64,000 bases of DNA from Nitrospira sp. (GTDB lineage Bacteria > Nitrospirota > Nitrospiria > Nitrospirales > Nitrospiraceae). A program made the position numbers and the translations under genes. The stretch covers positions 186,001-250,000 of the forward strand of contig JAURZE010000005.1 in NCBI GenBank assembly GCA_030653545.1, given 5' to 3'. This document shows, one piece after another, positions 44,638 to 53,458 of the stretch; position 1 is the first letter of the stretch, and every line of letters begins with the position of its first letter. The notes beneath the pieces were generated by a model. The model searched no databases and was not told where the DNA came from. It saw nothing but the letters and a program-made list of their open reading frames with translations.

Positions 44638-44817
44638 ATGGGTTGTCCGAAATGCAAAGGCTTGATGATGTTGGAGCGCTTCTCGGATTTCTTTCTAGTG
44701 TTTTATGCTTGGAAGTGCGTCAATTGCGGAGCGATCATTGATCGGACGATCTCCAACAACCGCAAGAACAGTCTGGCTGCCAAAGCCGCGAAAGAAGTTG
44801 AAACCGCCGCTGCCTAA
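44638..44817 (+). CDS. 59-residue zinc-ribbon protein
   Basis: A small protein with two CxxC pairs (CPKC at residues 3-6 and CVNC at about 28-31), likely one zinc ion. The surrounding hydrophobic residues (FSDFFLVFYAWK) and the C-terminal Lys/Ala helix are typical of small zinc-ribbon proteins. GGGGAGG precedes the ATG. It probably binds nucleic acid or a protein partner; it lies behind an AT-rich promoter region. Confidence 0.75.
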   Translation: MGCPKCKGLMMLERFSDFFLVFYAWKCVNCGAIIDRTISNNRKNSLAAKAAKEVETAAA

Positions 44818-45048
44818 CCGGTTGTCCGTTAGGCATTGGAACTCCGGCACGGTGCGTTCGGCATCGTCGAAATTGTGGGACTGTGCCGGCTGGAGTTCTT
44901 AGGTGGAGGCCCAGCCACAACCATTCATGGCCTGATTACAGCAGGTTGCCTGTCACGTCGATTCCTTCCGTCGCTCGCGGTTTTGCCCACCCTAAATCAT
45001 CCCGCTGCCTCATAACTCCCTCATGCTTCGCCGCCGCCGGCATGCCAG

Positions 45049-46470
45049 CTATCGACCTCCGGCTTTCTTCTTTGTCACTGCGCAAGGCGCCGGTCGGCTG
45101 AGCTCCGCCGGCAACAGAGTCTGGTTATCAACACAGGCGGTATCCAGCTGTGCTTGGGTCAGTCCGGCCGATGAGGCCAGATTGGCTCCGTAGAAGTTCG
45201 CCTGACGGATGTCGGCCGCATCAAGGCGTGCGCCGCTGAGATCTGCCCCATTGAATGAGGCTCTCTGCAGCTTGGCTTCCTGCAGATTGGCGTGGGTCAA
45301 ATTCGCATGGCTGAAATTGGCATCACTCAAATCGGCGGCGACGAGATTGGCTGAGTCGAGTGTGGCTTCATTGAATTGTGCCCGAGGCAGGGATGCTTTG
45401 GGGGCATAGATCTCGTGCAGGGCGGCTTTGGTAAAGACGGCGTCGGCGCCGCGTGTGCCGATCATGACGGCATGATGCAGGTTAGCGTCGCGAAAGTCGG
45501 CCTTTTCAATGACAGCCTTGTAGAGAATCACCATGCGCATTTTTGCTGATTGGAGTGAGGCCTTGATGAGGCGTGCGCCTTCCAGATTGGCGCCTTCAAG
45601 ATCGGCTTGTGCGAGGCGGGTACCCTCCAGATTCGCATGACGGAGATCCGCTCCGCGGAGGATGGCATCGCGAAGATCGGCGTGTCTAAGGTCGGTATCA
45701 TCCAGATAGGCGCTTTCTAGATCCGCTTCCATCATACGGGCGTCATTCAACCGAGCTCCGTCGAGCAGCGCCCCCTGCAGATTGGTCTGAAGCAGTAGGG
45801 CCTTCGACAAGTCGGTCCGGCGAAGATCCGCACCCATCAAATCGGCTCCGGTTAGGACTGCCTTCTGAAGATTGGCTCCGTAGAGGTAGCTGTCGACCAG
45901 CGTCGCGTTCGTAAAGTCAGCCGACGATAAATCGGCTCCCTCGAAATGGGCTCGCTCGAAGATGGCATCGTGCAGCTGGGCGCCGGATAACGCGGCGTTG
46001 TACAGCGCCGCTTCATCGCCGATCGCACGGAGGAGGTTGGCATGTGTCAGTTTGGCATGACGCAAGTCCGCACCGACTAAATTGCTGTCTTCGAGATTGG
46101 CTTTGGTGAGGTCGGCGCCTGCAAGGCTGGCTTGCGTCAGGATGCTTTGTCTGAGATTGGCCTGCCTGAGGTTGACGCCTTCCATCCGGGCACGTTCGAG
46201 ATTGGCCCCTTCGAGGGAGGCCTGCCGTAAGTCGGCTCCACAGAAATCCGCCCGTTTATGCCCGGGGCTGTCTCGCTGTTCGAGCCATTCCTGGTGTGCG
46301 TGGAGTGTGCTGCGGATGGCGGCTGGAGACAAGGTGCCTTTCTTGTGTGGTTGCTCGCATCGCTGGACATGGTTTGGTGGCGGCGTTGTGCTTGCTGCCA
46401 AGATGGGAGTTGTGGCAATGGTGGATACAATCAACAGGAATAGTCCCTGGCGTAAGGCGGAATGGATCAT
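45049..46470 (-). CDS. Secreted pentapeptide-repeat protein
   Basis: 473 residues: a signal peptide (about 1-24, ILAASTT), then roughly 380 residues of A(D/N)LXX repeats in tandem (about residues 70-450). These fold into a right-handed quadrilateral beta-helix. Cytoplasmic members mimic DNA and protect gyrase (Qnr); a secreted one is more likely structural or adhesive. GAGGAG precedes the ATG at 46470. The Cys residues near 38, 66 and 450 could form disulfides. Confidence 0.88.
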   Translation of the reverse strand: MIHSALRQGLFLLIVSTIATTPILAASTTPPPNHVQRCEQPHKKGTLSPAAIRSTLHAHQEWLEQRDSPGHKRADFCGADLRQASLEGANLERARMEGVNLRQANLRQSILTQASLAGADLTKANLEDSNLVGADLRHAKLTHANLLRAIGDEAALYNAALSGAQLHDAIFERAHFEGADLSSADFTNATLVDSYLYGANLQKAVLTGADLMGADLRRTDLSKALLLQTNLQGALLDGARLNDARMMEADLESAYLDDTDLRHADLRDAILRGADLRHANLEGTRLAQADLEGANLEGARLIKASLQSAKMRMVILYKAVIEKADFRDANLHHAVMIGTRGADAVFTKAALHEIYAPKASLPRAQFNEATLDSANLVAADLSDANFSHANLTHANLQEAKLQRASFNGADLSGARLDAADIRQANFYGANLASSAGLTQAQLDTACVDNQTLLPAELSRPAPCAVTKKKAGGR

Positions 46471-46523
46471 CTCGGTCTCCTCTAGGTGGTTCGTTCTCAC
46501 GGGCAATAGTCAATGGAGGTATG

Positions 46524-46892
46524 TCACTTGCCTTGCTGGGAGAGTAGCCGCACATAGGCCAACACATCAATCATTTGGCCCTCGGTCAGGCTGCCGGTCC
46601 AGGCATGCATAGGACTGAAGACGATCCCATGTTCGATCGTGCGCAGCAGCTCCTCATCGGATTTCAGAAAGGATCGAAACAGATGAAAGTTAGCCGGCGC
46701 GACTCTGAGCGATGCAGCGGTGGGGCCGTCCCCCCAGCCGGTCTGGCCATGGCAGGTTGCGCAGTGGTTCTGATACAGCGCCTTGCCTCGGTGCAGGTCG
46801 GCGGGAAGATCCTGGGCTGCAACGGACAGGGCACTGAGTAAGAGACTGACGCCGGCGGCGAATACGAGCGTTCGAGATGTCTTGTGCATCAT
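46524..46892 (-). CDS. Monohaem c-type cytochrome
   Basis: 122 residues with a signal peptide (about 1-25, ending SVAAQ) and a CATCH haem site near residue 46, followed by GQTGWGDGP. MHAWTGSLTEGQMIDVLAYVR gives the candidate sixth-ligand Met and the C-terminal helix of class I cytochromes. Its ATG overlaps the stop codon of the FmdB-type gene. Probably a periplasmic electron carrier induced with the neighbouring stress genes. Confidence 0.88.
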   Translation of the reverse strand: MMHKTSRTLVFAAGVSLLLSALSVAAQDLPADLHRGKALYQNHCATCHGQTGWGDGPTAASLRVAPANFHLFRSFLKSDEELLRTIEHGIVFSPMHAWTGSLTEGQMIDVLAYVRLLSQQGK

Positions 46893-47056
46893 CAACTCTT
46901 CTTGGTGGTGTGGGCAATGAATGAGGTGAATAGTTGTTGTAGATTCTTACTGCCGCAGGACGGACATTGCACGTCACCTCGTTCGTGCTCTTTCAGGGTC
47001 ACCACGATCAGCGATTCTTTGCCGCAATCGAGACACTTATAATCATACATTGGCAT
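46892..47056 (-). CDS. FmdB-family zinc-ribbon protein
   Basis: 54 residues. MPMYDYKCLDCGKE is the invariant start of FmdB-type zinc ribbons, and the second pair CPSCGSKNLQQLF completes the zinc site. FmdB was named as a regulator of formamidase and amidase genes, but most members are of unknown function. It forms an operon with the downstream cytochrome (overlapping TGATG) and the Usp gene 16 bases upstream. Confidence 0.85.
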   Translation of the reverse strand: MPMYDYKCLDCGKESLIVVTLKEHERGDVQCPSCGSKNLQQLFTSFIAHTTKKS

Positions 47057-47072
47057 TTCAGCAACGGCTCCG

Positions 47073-47936
47073 CTAGTGGAAGACCAAGAGTGGACATGGC
47101 GCATGATGAAGGACGGCATGCGCGACGCTGCCGAGCACCATCCGGCTCAGCCCGTGGCGACCGCGGGACCCCATCATCAGCAGATCGGCACTGATGGCTT
47201 TGGCCTCTTGGAGAATCGCTTCGACCGGAACGCCCAATGTTGATTTCGCATGAGTGCTGTAGCCCATGTGTTTCAGATCCGCGGCCACGGAGTTGATGAA
47301 GCTTTCGGCGCTCCGGAGCGCCTGGCCTTCCATTTCGCGCTCCGCGACGGCGTCGACCGGCCACGGCGGCCTGGTCTGCGGGAGCACCGTGAGCGCAGTG
47401 ATCGTGACCGCTTCCCGGAATGGATACTGTCGGAGAAACAGGAGCGCTCGCTCGGCGTCTTGCGACCCTTGCAGCGGCAGCAGTACATGCGTTAGGGACT
47501 TCACAAAGTTCGGCAGGATCAGGACGGCGCTCTTGGAGAAGGTCAGCACCCGATGAGAGACGCTGCCGATCAGCCGTTCCTTGATCGGTCCAAGCCCGCG
47601 TGCCCCGACAAGAATGAGATCGATCTGATGCTGCGCTGCATACTCCACGATCCGATCGGCTGGTGAGCCGATCTCCATCTGTTTGGTCACGGGACCACAG
47701 TTCATCGGCAGGAGCGACACGATACGATCCAGCAACCGTGCGCCATCTTCACGCATCGTGCGCTCGATGGTCGTATAGAGTTCTTGCGCGACTTCCGGCA
47801 CCATCATCGGATAGGCCGGTGACGGGACATCCAGGATATGCAGGAGATGCAGTTCTTCGGCCCGGGCCAGGTACTTGAGCGCACGAACCGCCTCATACGA
47901 TTGATCTGATCCATCGATGGCCAGCAGTAATTTCAT
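47073..47936 (-). CDS. Tandem universal stress protein
   Basis: 287 residues with two Usp domains. The complete nucleotide motif appears in the first (GARGLGPIKERLIGSVSHRVL) and the second (GSRGRHGLSRMVLGSVAHAVL). I chose the ATG at 47936, which has GGAGAGG in front, over one five codons upstream. It heads an operon with the FmdB-type and cytochrome c genes, linking this Usp with redox proteins. Confidence 0.9.
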   Translation of the reverse strand: MKLLLAIDGSDQSYEAVRALKYLARAEELHLLHILDVPSPAYPMMVPEVAQELYTTIERTMREDGARLLDRIVSLLPMNCGPVTKQMEIGSPADRIVEYAAQHQIDLILVGARGLGPIKERLIGSVSHRVLTFSKSAVLILPNFVKSLTHVLLPLQGSQDAERALLFLRQYPFREAVTITALTVLPQTRPPWPVDAVAEREMEGQALRSAESFINSVAADLKHMGYSTHAKSTLGVPVEAILQEAKAISADLLMMGSRGRHGLSRMVLGSVAHAVLHHAPCPLLVFH

Positions 47937-47954
47937 CGGTGACCTCTCCATTGC

Positions 47955-48050
47955 TCAGTGACAATCCGTGGGACAGAAGAAGAGGAGATACACGGCAATT
48001 CCCACACCCAGCATAATTGCTCCTACTAGAATCCAGTGCGTACGTGTCAT
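47955..48050 (-). CDS. 31-residue single-span membrane peptide
   Basis: An ATG with GAGGAGACGCCC as ribosome site, a hydrophobic helix (about residues 6-25: WILVGAIMLGVGIAVYLLFF) and a Cys-containing tail CPTDCH. It lies directly upstream of the Usp gene on the same strand (18 bases between the stop and the Usp start). The signal is too short for routine gene finders. Function unknown; the C-x4-C-H tail could bind a metal or form a disulfide. Confidence 0.55.
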   Translation of the reverse strand: MTRTHWILVGAIMLGVGIAVYLLFFCPTDCH

Positions 48051-48417
48051 GGGCGTCTCCTCTTACTCGAGTGAGTCAGCAAGTCCAATGCCGTTCCATC
48101 GTTTCGGATCGCAGGAGAGGAGTGTGAGGTGAAAGCGCAAGAGACGAAAGGGTTTCGCTCTGAATGATGTCTTGAATCCTTGCCCGTCCCTCTTCACTGA
48201 GAGCAACGTCTGTTGCCTTCTGCCCCAGGAGGTCTCGCGTGACTGTAGCAGGCCTCCCCGATGCGAGAGGAAGTGGTGAAGGCCCGGAGCTGTTGTCATG
48301 GACAGCGGCGAGCAAACCGTTGTTTCTATGCGAGGTCAGTCTCAGGATTGTGATTGTGATGCGGTGGCATTGGCCTTGCTGATAGGGGAGAGAGATCTGT
48401 TGAGTCGAGAGGTTGCC
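48051..48417. other. Divergent intergenic region
   Basis: 367 bases between the small membrane peptide (minus) and a Usp gene (plus). The plus-strand Usp frame is open back to an ATG at 48298 but these 40 codons have no ribosome site and no homology to Usp. Minus-strand frames of about 78 codons also exist without support. It must hold promoters for both directions; I could not pick them out. Confidence 0.35.
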
Positions 48418-48909
48418 ATGGGAGACAGCATGGGAGACAGATTGTTTTCCTCCATTCTAGTGCCGGTGGATTTTTCGCCTTGCTCGGAAGAGGCCTTTCG
48501 GGTGGCCTGCGGGTTGGCGCGGCTGTGCGGTGCCGAGGTCCTGGTGGCGCATGTGATCGATACGAGCGCGCTCAGCGCTTTTAATCGGATGGGATTGCTT
48601 GCGGTGCCATCCGATCGGACGGCCCAGAAGCGGCGTCTGCGGCATTTTGCCCGGTTGAATGTTCGTCGATTGCTCGATTCCGAGGTGGCAAAGGGGATTG
48701 AGATGACTCGGGTCGTGTTAGAGGGCGCGCCGTTTGTGGAGATTGCCAAGACTGCCAGGGTCGAAAAGGTCGATCTCGTCGTCATGGGCAGCTACGGAGG
48801 GCGGTCGGGGAGCGTTGATAAGATTTTCTTTGGCAGTACGGCAGAAAAGGTGGTGCGGACAGCAGGATGTCCAGTGCTGACGGTGCCGCTGCCGGTGAAG
48901 CCGCGATGA
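48418..48909 (+). CDS. Universal stress protein, single domain
   Basis: 163 residues with one Usp domain and the nucleotide motif GSYGGRSGSVDKIFFGSTAEKVV. The beginning ILVPVDFSPCSEEAFRVA is canonical. I chose the ATG at 48418, preceded by GAGAGG; an ATG 12 bases later is equally plausible. Next comes a cupredoxin gene and another Usp gene. Confidence 0.88.
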   Translation: MGDSMGDRLFSSILVPVDFSPCSEEAFRVACGLARLCGAEVLVAHVIDTSALSAFNRMGLLAVPSDRTAQKRRLRHFARLNVRRLLDSEVAKGIEMTRVVLEGAPFVEIAKTARVEKVDLVVMGSYGGRSGSVDKIFFGSTAEKVVRTAGCPVLTVPLPVKPR

Positions 48910-48943
48910 TCACTATAATCTGCAATCAAGGAGGTTTGGCACG

Positions 48944-49372
48944 ATGAGAACGAAGAGAGGGTGGATGTGGGGATGGGCGACCGTGGTGAGCATGACCTGG
49001 GCTTTGTGGAGCGGGGCGGAGCTTCCGCTCTGGTCGCAATCTGAACAGGTCGTGGACGTCACGATTAAAGACTTCAAGTTTGTGACTAAGCAAACCACGC
49101 TTCGGCTGGGTGTGGCGACGGTGATCAGGATTAAGAACGAGGATGCAGAGCGGCACGATTTCGGTTCAACCATGTTTGAAGGGATTCCGACGCAGGTGGA
49201 GAAGGACGGCGTGATCGTCTATGGACGAGGGGTCGGGGGGGTCTTCCTCGATGCGAAGCGGGATGCGGCATTGCGGTTCAATATGTCCCGTCCTGGCCGT
49301 CACGAATTTCGCTGCTCAATCCATCCGAATATGAACGGGGAGCTTCTGCTCTTGAACGTGGAGGCCGTGTGA
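48944..49372 (+). CDS. Cupredoxin-domain periplasmic protein
   Basis: 142 residues: a signal peptide (about 1-30) and a plastocyanin-like domain with copper ligands His (DAERHDFG), Cys and His in FRCSIH and Met in HPNM. It is a paralogue of the protein at 4401-4859, which lost the Met. An AAGGAGG site precedes the ATG, and the stop overlaps the next gene (GTGA). The presence of all ligands suggests a functional type-1 copper site; the role may be electron transfer or copper stress. Confidence 0.85.
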   Translation: MRTKRGWMWGWATVVSMTWALWSGAELPLWSQSEQVVDVTIKDFKFVTKQTTLRLGVATVIRIKNEDAERHDFGSTMFEGIPTQVEKDGVIVYGRGVGGVFLDAKRDAALRFNMSRPGRHEFRCSIHPNMNGELLLLNVEAV

Positions 49373-50328
49373 ACGGAGAGACCGACAGACCACGCATTCT
49401 TCTGGCAACCGATTTTTCCAAATGGGCCCTGCGGGCGGAGGAATATGCCTGTTGCCTGGCCGCGACGTGGCGGGCCACGTTGACCGTCCTCACGGTGCTG
49501 GAGTTCCCGCCCGGCATGAATCCGGAGTATCCCGTCAACCAGGTCTATCTCGGCGAGCTCATGAAGGCCGGGGCGAAGCAGTTGGTGGATTTGAAGGCGC
49601 GGGCCTCGGCTCGCGGGATTTCATTGCATACCCGTATCGCCACCGGAATTCCCTGTGAAGAGGTGTTGGCGGCCGTGAAGGCGGAGGATTCGGATCTGGT
49701 GGTCGTCGGTACGAAAGGCAAGTCCGGTCTGGCACATGTGCTGCTCGGAAGTACCGCAGAACGAGTCATTCGCACGGCGCCCTGTCCGGTGCTCACTGTG
49801 CGTATGGATCCGGATGAGGTGGCTTCAGCGGAGGCGGGTCCGTGCGGGGGAATCAGTCTCAATCGAATTCTGGTCCCGGTCGATTTCTCAGATTGTTCCC
49901 TGGAAGCCGTGGAGTACGCCGCACTCATGGCTCAACGGCATAGCGCATCTCTGACGCTGTTGCATGTCCTGGAACCTGTCTCCTACGGCTTGGATTTCAC
50001 GCTTTTGCATAGCGGAAAGCGGGAGGAGATGCGGGAGCGGTTGACGGCTCGACTGGGTGATATGACGCGGGCGCTGGCCGATGCCAAGATTCAAGCCGAT
50101 TCGCAGGTGCGTGGGGGAACTCCGTTTGAATCGATTCTCGACAGTGCCAGGACTATTCCGGCCGATCTGATTGTCATGGGAACGCATGGGCGTCGCGGGT
50201 TGTCCCATGCACTGAGCGGGAGTGTGGCGGAGGCGGTGCTACGCCAGTCTCGTTGCCCGGTGCTCACCGTCCGCAGCCCGAAATATGCCTCGGGGCATCG
50301 CCGGGTGTTACCCGGAATGACCACATAA
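49369..50328 (+). CDS. Tandem universal stress protein
   Basis: 319 residues with two Usp domains, each with a complete nucleotide motif (GTKGKSGLAHVLLGSTAERVI and GTHGRRGLSHALSGSVAEAVL). The GTG start overlaps the stop codon of the cupredoxin gene, so the two are translationally coupled. This pairing of a copper protein and Usp suggests that both respond to the same redox stress. Confidence 0.9.
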   Translation: MNGETDRPRILLATDFSKWALRAEEYACCLAATWRATLTVLTVLEFPPGMNPEYPVNQVYLGELMKAGAKQLVDLKARASARGISLHTRIATGIPCEEVLAAVKAEDSDLVVVGTKGKSGLAHVLLGSTAERVIRTAPCPVLTVRMDPDEVASAEAGPCGGISLNRILVPVDFSDCSLEAVEYAALMAQRHSASLTLLHVLEPVSYGLDFTLLHSGKREEMRERLTARLGDMTRALADAKIQADSQVRGGTPFESILDSARTIPADLIVMGTHGRRGLSHALSGSVAEAVLRQSRCPVLTVRSPKYASGHRRVLPGMTT

Positions 50329-50357
50329 GTGTCCAGTCTTTTACCAGGGGGGCTATT

Positions 50358-50573
50358 ATGGCGACCGTGATCCGAAAGCGAAAGAATCCACCGGCCAGCC
50401 GCCCGTCACGCGCGGCCAATCCGATCGAATTGCCCGATGGCATGAGGGATCGTATCGCCGCGAAGGCGTATGAATTATGGAATGAGCGGGGTCGTCAAGA
50501 AGGCCGGGATCTCGAAGATTGGCTCGATGCGGAGGCGATCGTGATGGAAGAGATTCATGAAGCTCGCGAATGA
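50358..50573 (+). CDS. DUF2934 protein
   Basis: 71 residues, with a basic N-terminus (1-18) and the DUF2934 helix RIAAKAYELWNERGRQEGRDLEDWLDAE. DUF2934 proteins are small, often found next to stress genes, and their function is unknown; DNA or protein binding has been suggested. It overlaps the next gene by 17 bases. Confidence 0.85.
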   Translation: MATVIRKRKNPPASRPSRAANPIELPDGMRDRIAAKAYELWNERGRQEGRDLEDWLDAEAIVMEEIHEARE

Positions 50574-51963
50574 ATCAACGGCCGGTGTGTGGGCGCCGTT
50601 GCCGCCTGGGCTGGATGGCCTGGTGGATCGGTTGGAGGCACTGTCCCTCGGTCCGATGTTTGCGGTGGAGCGGGATCGTGCCTTGCGTCAGGCCTTGCGC
50701 CCCTATTTTGAGTTTGCCGGGAATGCTCCGCTTCCCCCGTTTGCTCAGGAGGTCGATCTCGCAACGTTCACGATCTATGCGGACTACTATCCCCAGGACG
50801 GACAGCTGACCCTGATCGAGCAGTTGCGCGATGTGGTGACCGAGCATATTCCTGAGGAAGAGCGGGCCTGGATGGATCCGCTCAAACACTCGTATCTGGA
50901 CCTGGTCGAAATCGTACCCGCCGGCGACGCGACAGGGAAATGGGCCTGCCGGTCTTTGGGAAACGGCCGTCTTTATCAGGTGCAAGGCGGTGAGTTCAGC
51001 CTGGGGGCGCAGGCCGGTCAGGTGTTGTTGACGCGATTCGTGCAACAACCGGGCGATCCCGAGACGAATGAAGTCGTGCTTGCAGGGAGCGCGCTGGTGC
51101 TCTCTCCTGAAGAAGGCAAGACCTTGTACGACGCCGTGTGTGCGCTACGCCGCCAACGGGAAATCAACGCCGGGTCGTTCGAGCTTGGCGACTGGCATGA
51201 GTTTGTCAAACGATTCGGACATGAGTTGCTCTGGGTCTATTCGCAGATGCGTCTGCGAGCGCTGTACCAGGTCGTGGCTGGAATCCGGTACTGTCGTCTC
51301 GATGGGCAGCCGTATCTCTATTCGTTTGCGCTCTACGAACATCGGGAATTCAAGTTTCTTCGCGAGACCGTGAGCGGAATGAGCGGTCTGGATCCTGATC
51401 CGGCGACTGTTCACACGTCAGGCGGATCGGGCGCACGCATGCGGTGGGTGCAACATGGATCGGTTGAGGCGGGCAATCCGGCGGTTGTCACTCGTCTCAC
51501 CTTGACGCCTACTCAACTGTGGGTGGAAACCGACTCGCGTGAACGGCTGGATACTCTGAAGCACCAGTTGGCGTCGGCCTTAGGTTTTTCGCTCCATTTC
51601 CTGGGAGAAGCGACCGTCCCTCCGCCACACCTGTTGAGTGAGGAAGAACTGGATGCCGAGCAGCCGGTGCAAGTCGTCGTGACCCCGGAGCAGGATGCGA
51701 CGCTGTTGCAGGCATTTCTGGAACGCGCCTATCTGGATTGGACCGATCGGGAGGCGCCGGTGCTGGGCGGCAAAACCCCGCGTCATGCCGCCACGACGAA
51801 GGACGGGCGTGAACAGGTGGCCCGGTTGCTCGATGAGATGGAACAGAACGATCTCGGCTGGTCCCATATCGGCCGACCGGCATTTGACTATAACGTTCTT
51901 CGTGGGCATGTTGGGATTGATGAGGTGCGTCGTGAAAACACCCCTACCGAACGGACTCGATGA
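50557..51963 (+). CDS. Large hypothetical protein with C-terminal helical domain
   Basis: 468 residues, cytoplasmic, without signal peptide. The C-terminal part (about 395-440: YLDWTDREAPVLGGKTPRHAATTKDGREQVARLLDEME) matches a segment common in SEC-C and related antitoxin-like proteins (W-x3-P-x-L-x-G-x-T-P-R-x-A). The N-terminal 380 residues I do not recognise. The gene overlaps its upstream DUF2934 partner and the formate dehydrogenase remnant downstream, both by short stretches. Confidence 0.75.
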   Translation: MKLANESTAGVWAPLPPGLDGLVDRLEALSLGPMFAVERDRALRQALRPYFEFAGNAPLPPFAQEVDLATFTIYADYYPQDGQLTLIEQLRDVVTEHIPEEERAWMDPLKHSYLDLVEIVPAGDATGKWACRSLGNGRLYQVQGGEFSLGAQAGQVLLTRFVQQPGDPETNEVVLAGSALVLSPEEGKTLYDAVCALRRQREINAGSFELGDWHEFVKRFGHELLWVYSQMRLRALYQVVAGIRYCRLDGQPYLYSFALYEHREFKFLRETVSGMSGLDPDPATVHTSGGSGARMRWVQHGSVEAGNPAVVTRLTLTPTQLWVETDSRERLDTLKHQLASALGFSLHFLGEATVPPPHLLSEEELDAEQPVQVVVTPEQDATLLQAFLERAYLDWTDREAPVLGGKTPRHAATTKDGREQVARLLDEMEQNDLGWSHIGRPAFDYNVLRGHVGIDEVRRENTPTERTR

Positions 51964-52183
51964 CCTGCTGGTCCGTGCCCGTCCTCCACACGGGGAGCCT
52001 CCGGACATCCTTTGTGTGCTGCATGCGGTCCATGATTTGTGCGGACACATCGACGGACAACTCATTCCAGCGATCGCGCATTCATCGATGCTCGAACCGA
52101 TGGCCTCAACGATTGGCTGTAGGCCGTTAAGTCCTGTACCCCGGAATGAACGGAGCAGATCACGGGTGTGCCGGCCGATCTGA
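51932..52183 (+). pseudogene. Truncated NuoE/FdsG-like formate dehydrogenase gamma subunit
   Basis: From the GTG at 51932 the frame encodes PPDILCVLHAVHDLCGHIDGQLIPAIAHS, the N-terminal helix region of NuoE/FdsG 2Fe-2S proteins. It then breaks off at about residue 55; the remainder to the stop at 52183 is unrelated (it overlaps the following dehydrogenase fragment in another frame). The 2Fe-2S cysteines, found further on in complete proteins, are missing. This appears to be the left end of a large deletion in an fds-type formate dehydrogenase operon. Confidence 0.6.
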
Positions 52184-53458
52184 TTCGTGAGGCAGCCAGA
52201 CGGTATGCGACGAGTGGCGCGTCTTTGTGCGTGCACGACCTGGGTATGACGGAGCATCGCTGGGGGAGCCACGGTGTGATGGCCTTGGTGGATCTGGCGC
52301 TGGTGACGGGGAATATCGGCCGGCCAGGGACCGGCAACAATCCGCTTCGTGGCCAGAACAATGTGCAAGGCGAGTCGGACGTGGGCTGCTTGCCGGTGTA
52401 TTTTTCCGGCTATCAATTGCTGGACGATGCAAAGTTGGGAAGGCTGCATCAGCAGGTCACCGGGCGGCCCTTGCCGACGAAACGCGGGATGAAGACGCCG
52501 GACATGTGGGACGCGGCGTTGGCCGGACGGTTGAAGGGTTTGTGGATCATCGGCTATGACGTGGCGCAGACCGATCCTAATCTCAAGGGGGTCCGTGAGA
52601 CCTTGAGAAGCATTGAGTTCTTGGTGGTGCAGGATTTGTTCATGAGTGAATCGGCCAAGCTGGCCCATCTCGTCCTGCTCGGCGCCGCGTTCCTGGAGAA
52701 GGACGGCACGTTCACGAACCTGGAGCGGCGGATTCAACGCATACGAAAAGCGGTCGATCCGCCTCATGGTGTCTTGCCGGACTGGCAGGTCGTCTGCGAG
52801 GTATTGACTCGCATGGGCTATCCGATGAGCTATCGGCACCCGTCGGACATCATGGATGAGATCGCGCGGCTGACGCCGATGTCCGCCGGGGTGTCGTATG
52901 ACCGGCTGGAGGCGCCGGATGGGTTGCAGTGGCCGGTTCCTGCGGTCGGACATGGTGGTACCGCGCTCATGCATCGCGACCGGTTCCCGAAAGGAAAAGC
53001 GCGCTTCGTCGGGGTAGATTATCTGCCGCCCGGCGAATCGCCGACGGAGGAGTATCCCTTTACGCTCGCGACCGGACGGATCCTGCAACATTACAATTGC
53101 GGCGCACAAACGCGGCGGACCGATATTCTCGCGGTCGTGGATGTCGATGTGCCGGAGATGTATCCGGAAGATGCGGCGAGGATGCAGGTCGGGGGAGGGG
53201 ATCTGATCCGGCTGGTGACTCCGAGATGTGCCGTCCTCTTGCCGGTGGTGGTCAGCGAGCGTGTGTAGCCAGGTCTTTGCCAGTTTCCATTTCCCCGCCA
53301 GCGACGTCAATTCTTTGCTGTCCTCCAGTTCAGATGACCTGTCGCGTTGTCCGGAATACAAGGTCTCGGTCGTCCAGGTCGAACGAGTGGAACGGAAAGA
53401 ACTCGATGCGGAGGATGAGCGAGAACTGGAAGCCGTCCACGTGAGACTGATTACGTGA
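52120..53458 (+). pseudogene. Formate dehydrogenase alpha-subunit C-terminal remnant
   Basis: The frame encodes GVPADLIREAARRYA, NIGRPGTGNNPLRGQNNVQGESDVG and LATGRILQHYNCGAQTRR, all from the second half of molybdopterin formate dehydrogenases. The catalytic and iron-sulfur N-terminal part is missing. A TGA at 52147 stands where a Trp is expected. A TAG at 53266 ends the frame, after which the true ending FASFHFPASDVNS continues in another frame to 53458. Full-length homologues have about 900 residues; about 430 remain here. The gene is clearly inactive. Confidence 0.8.
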
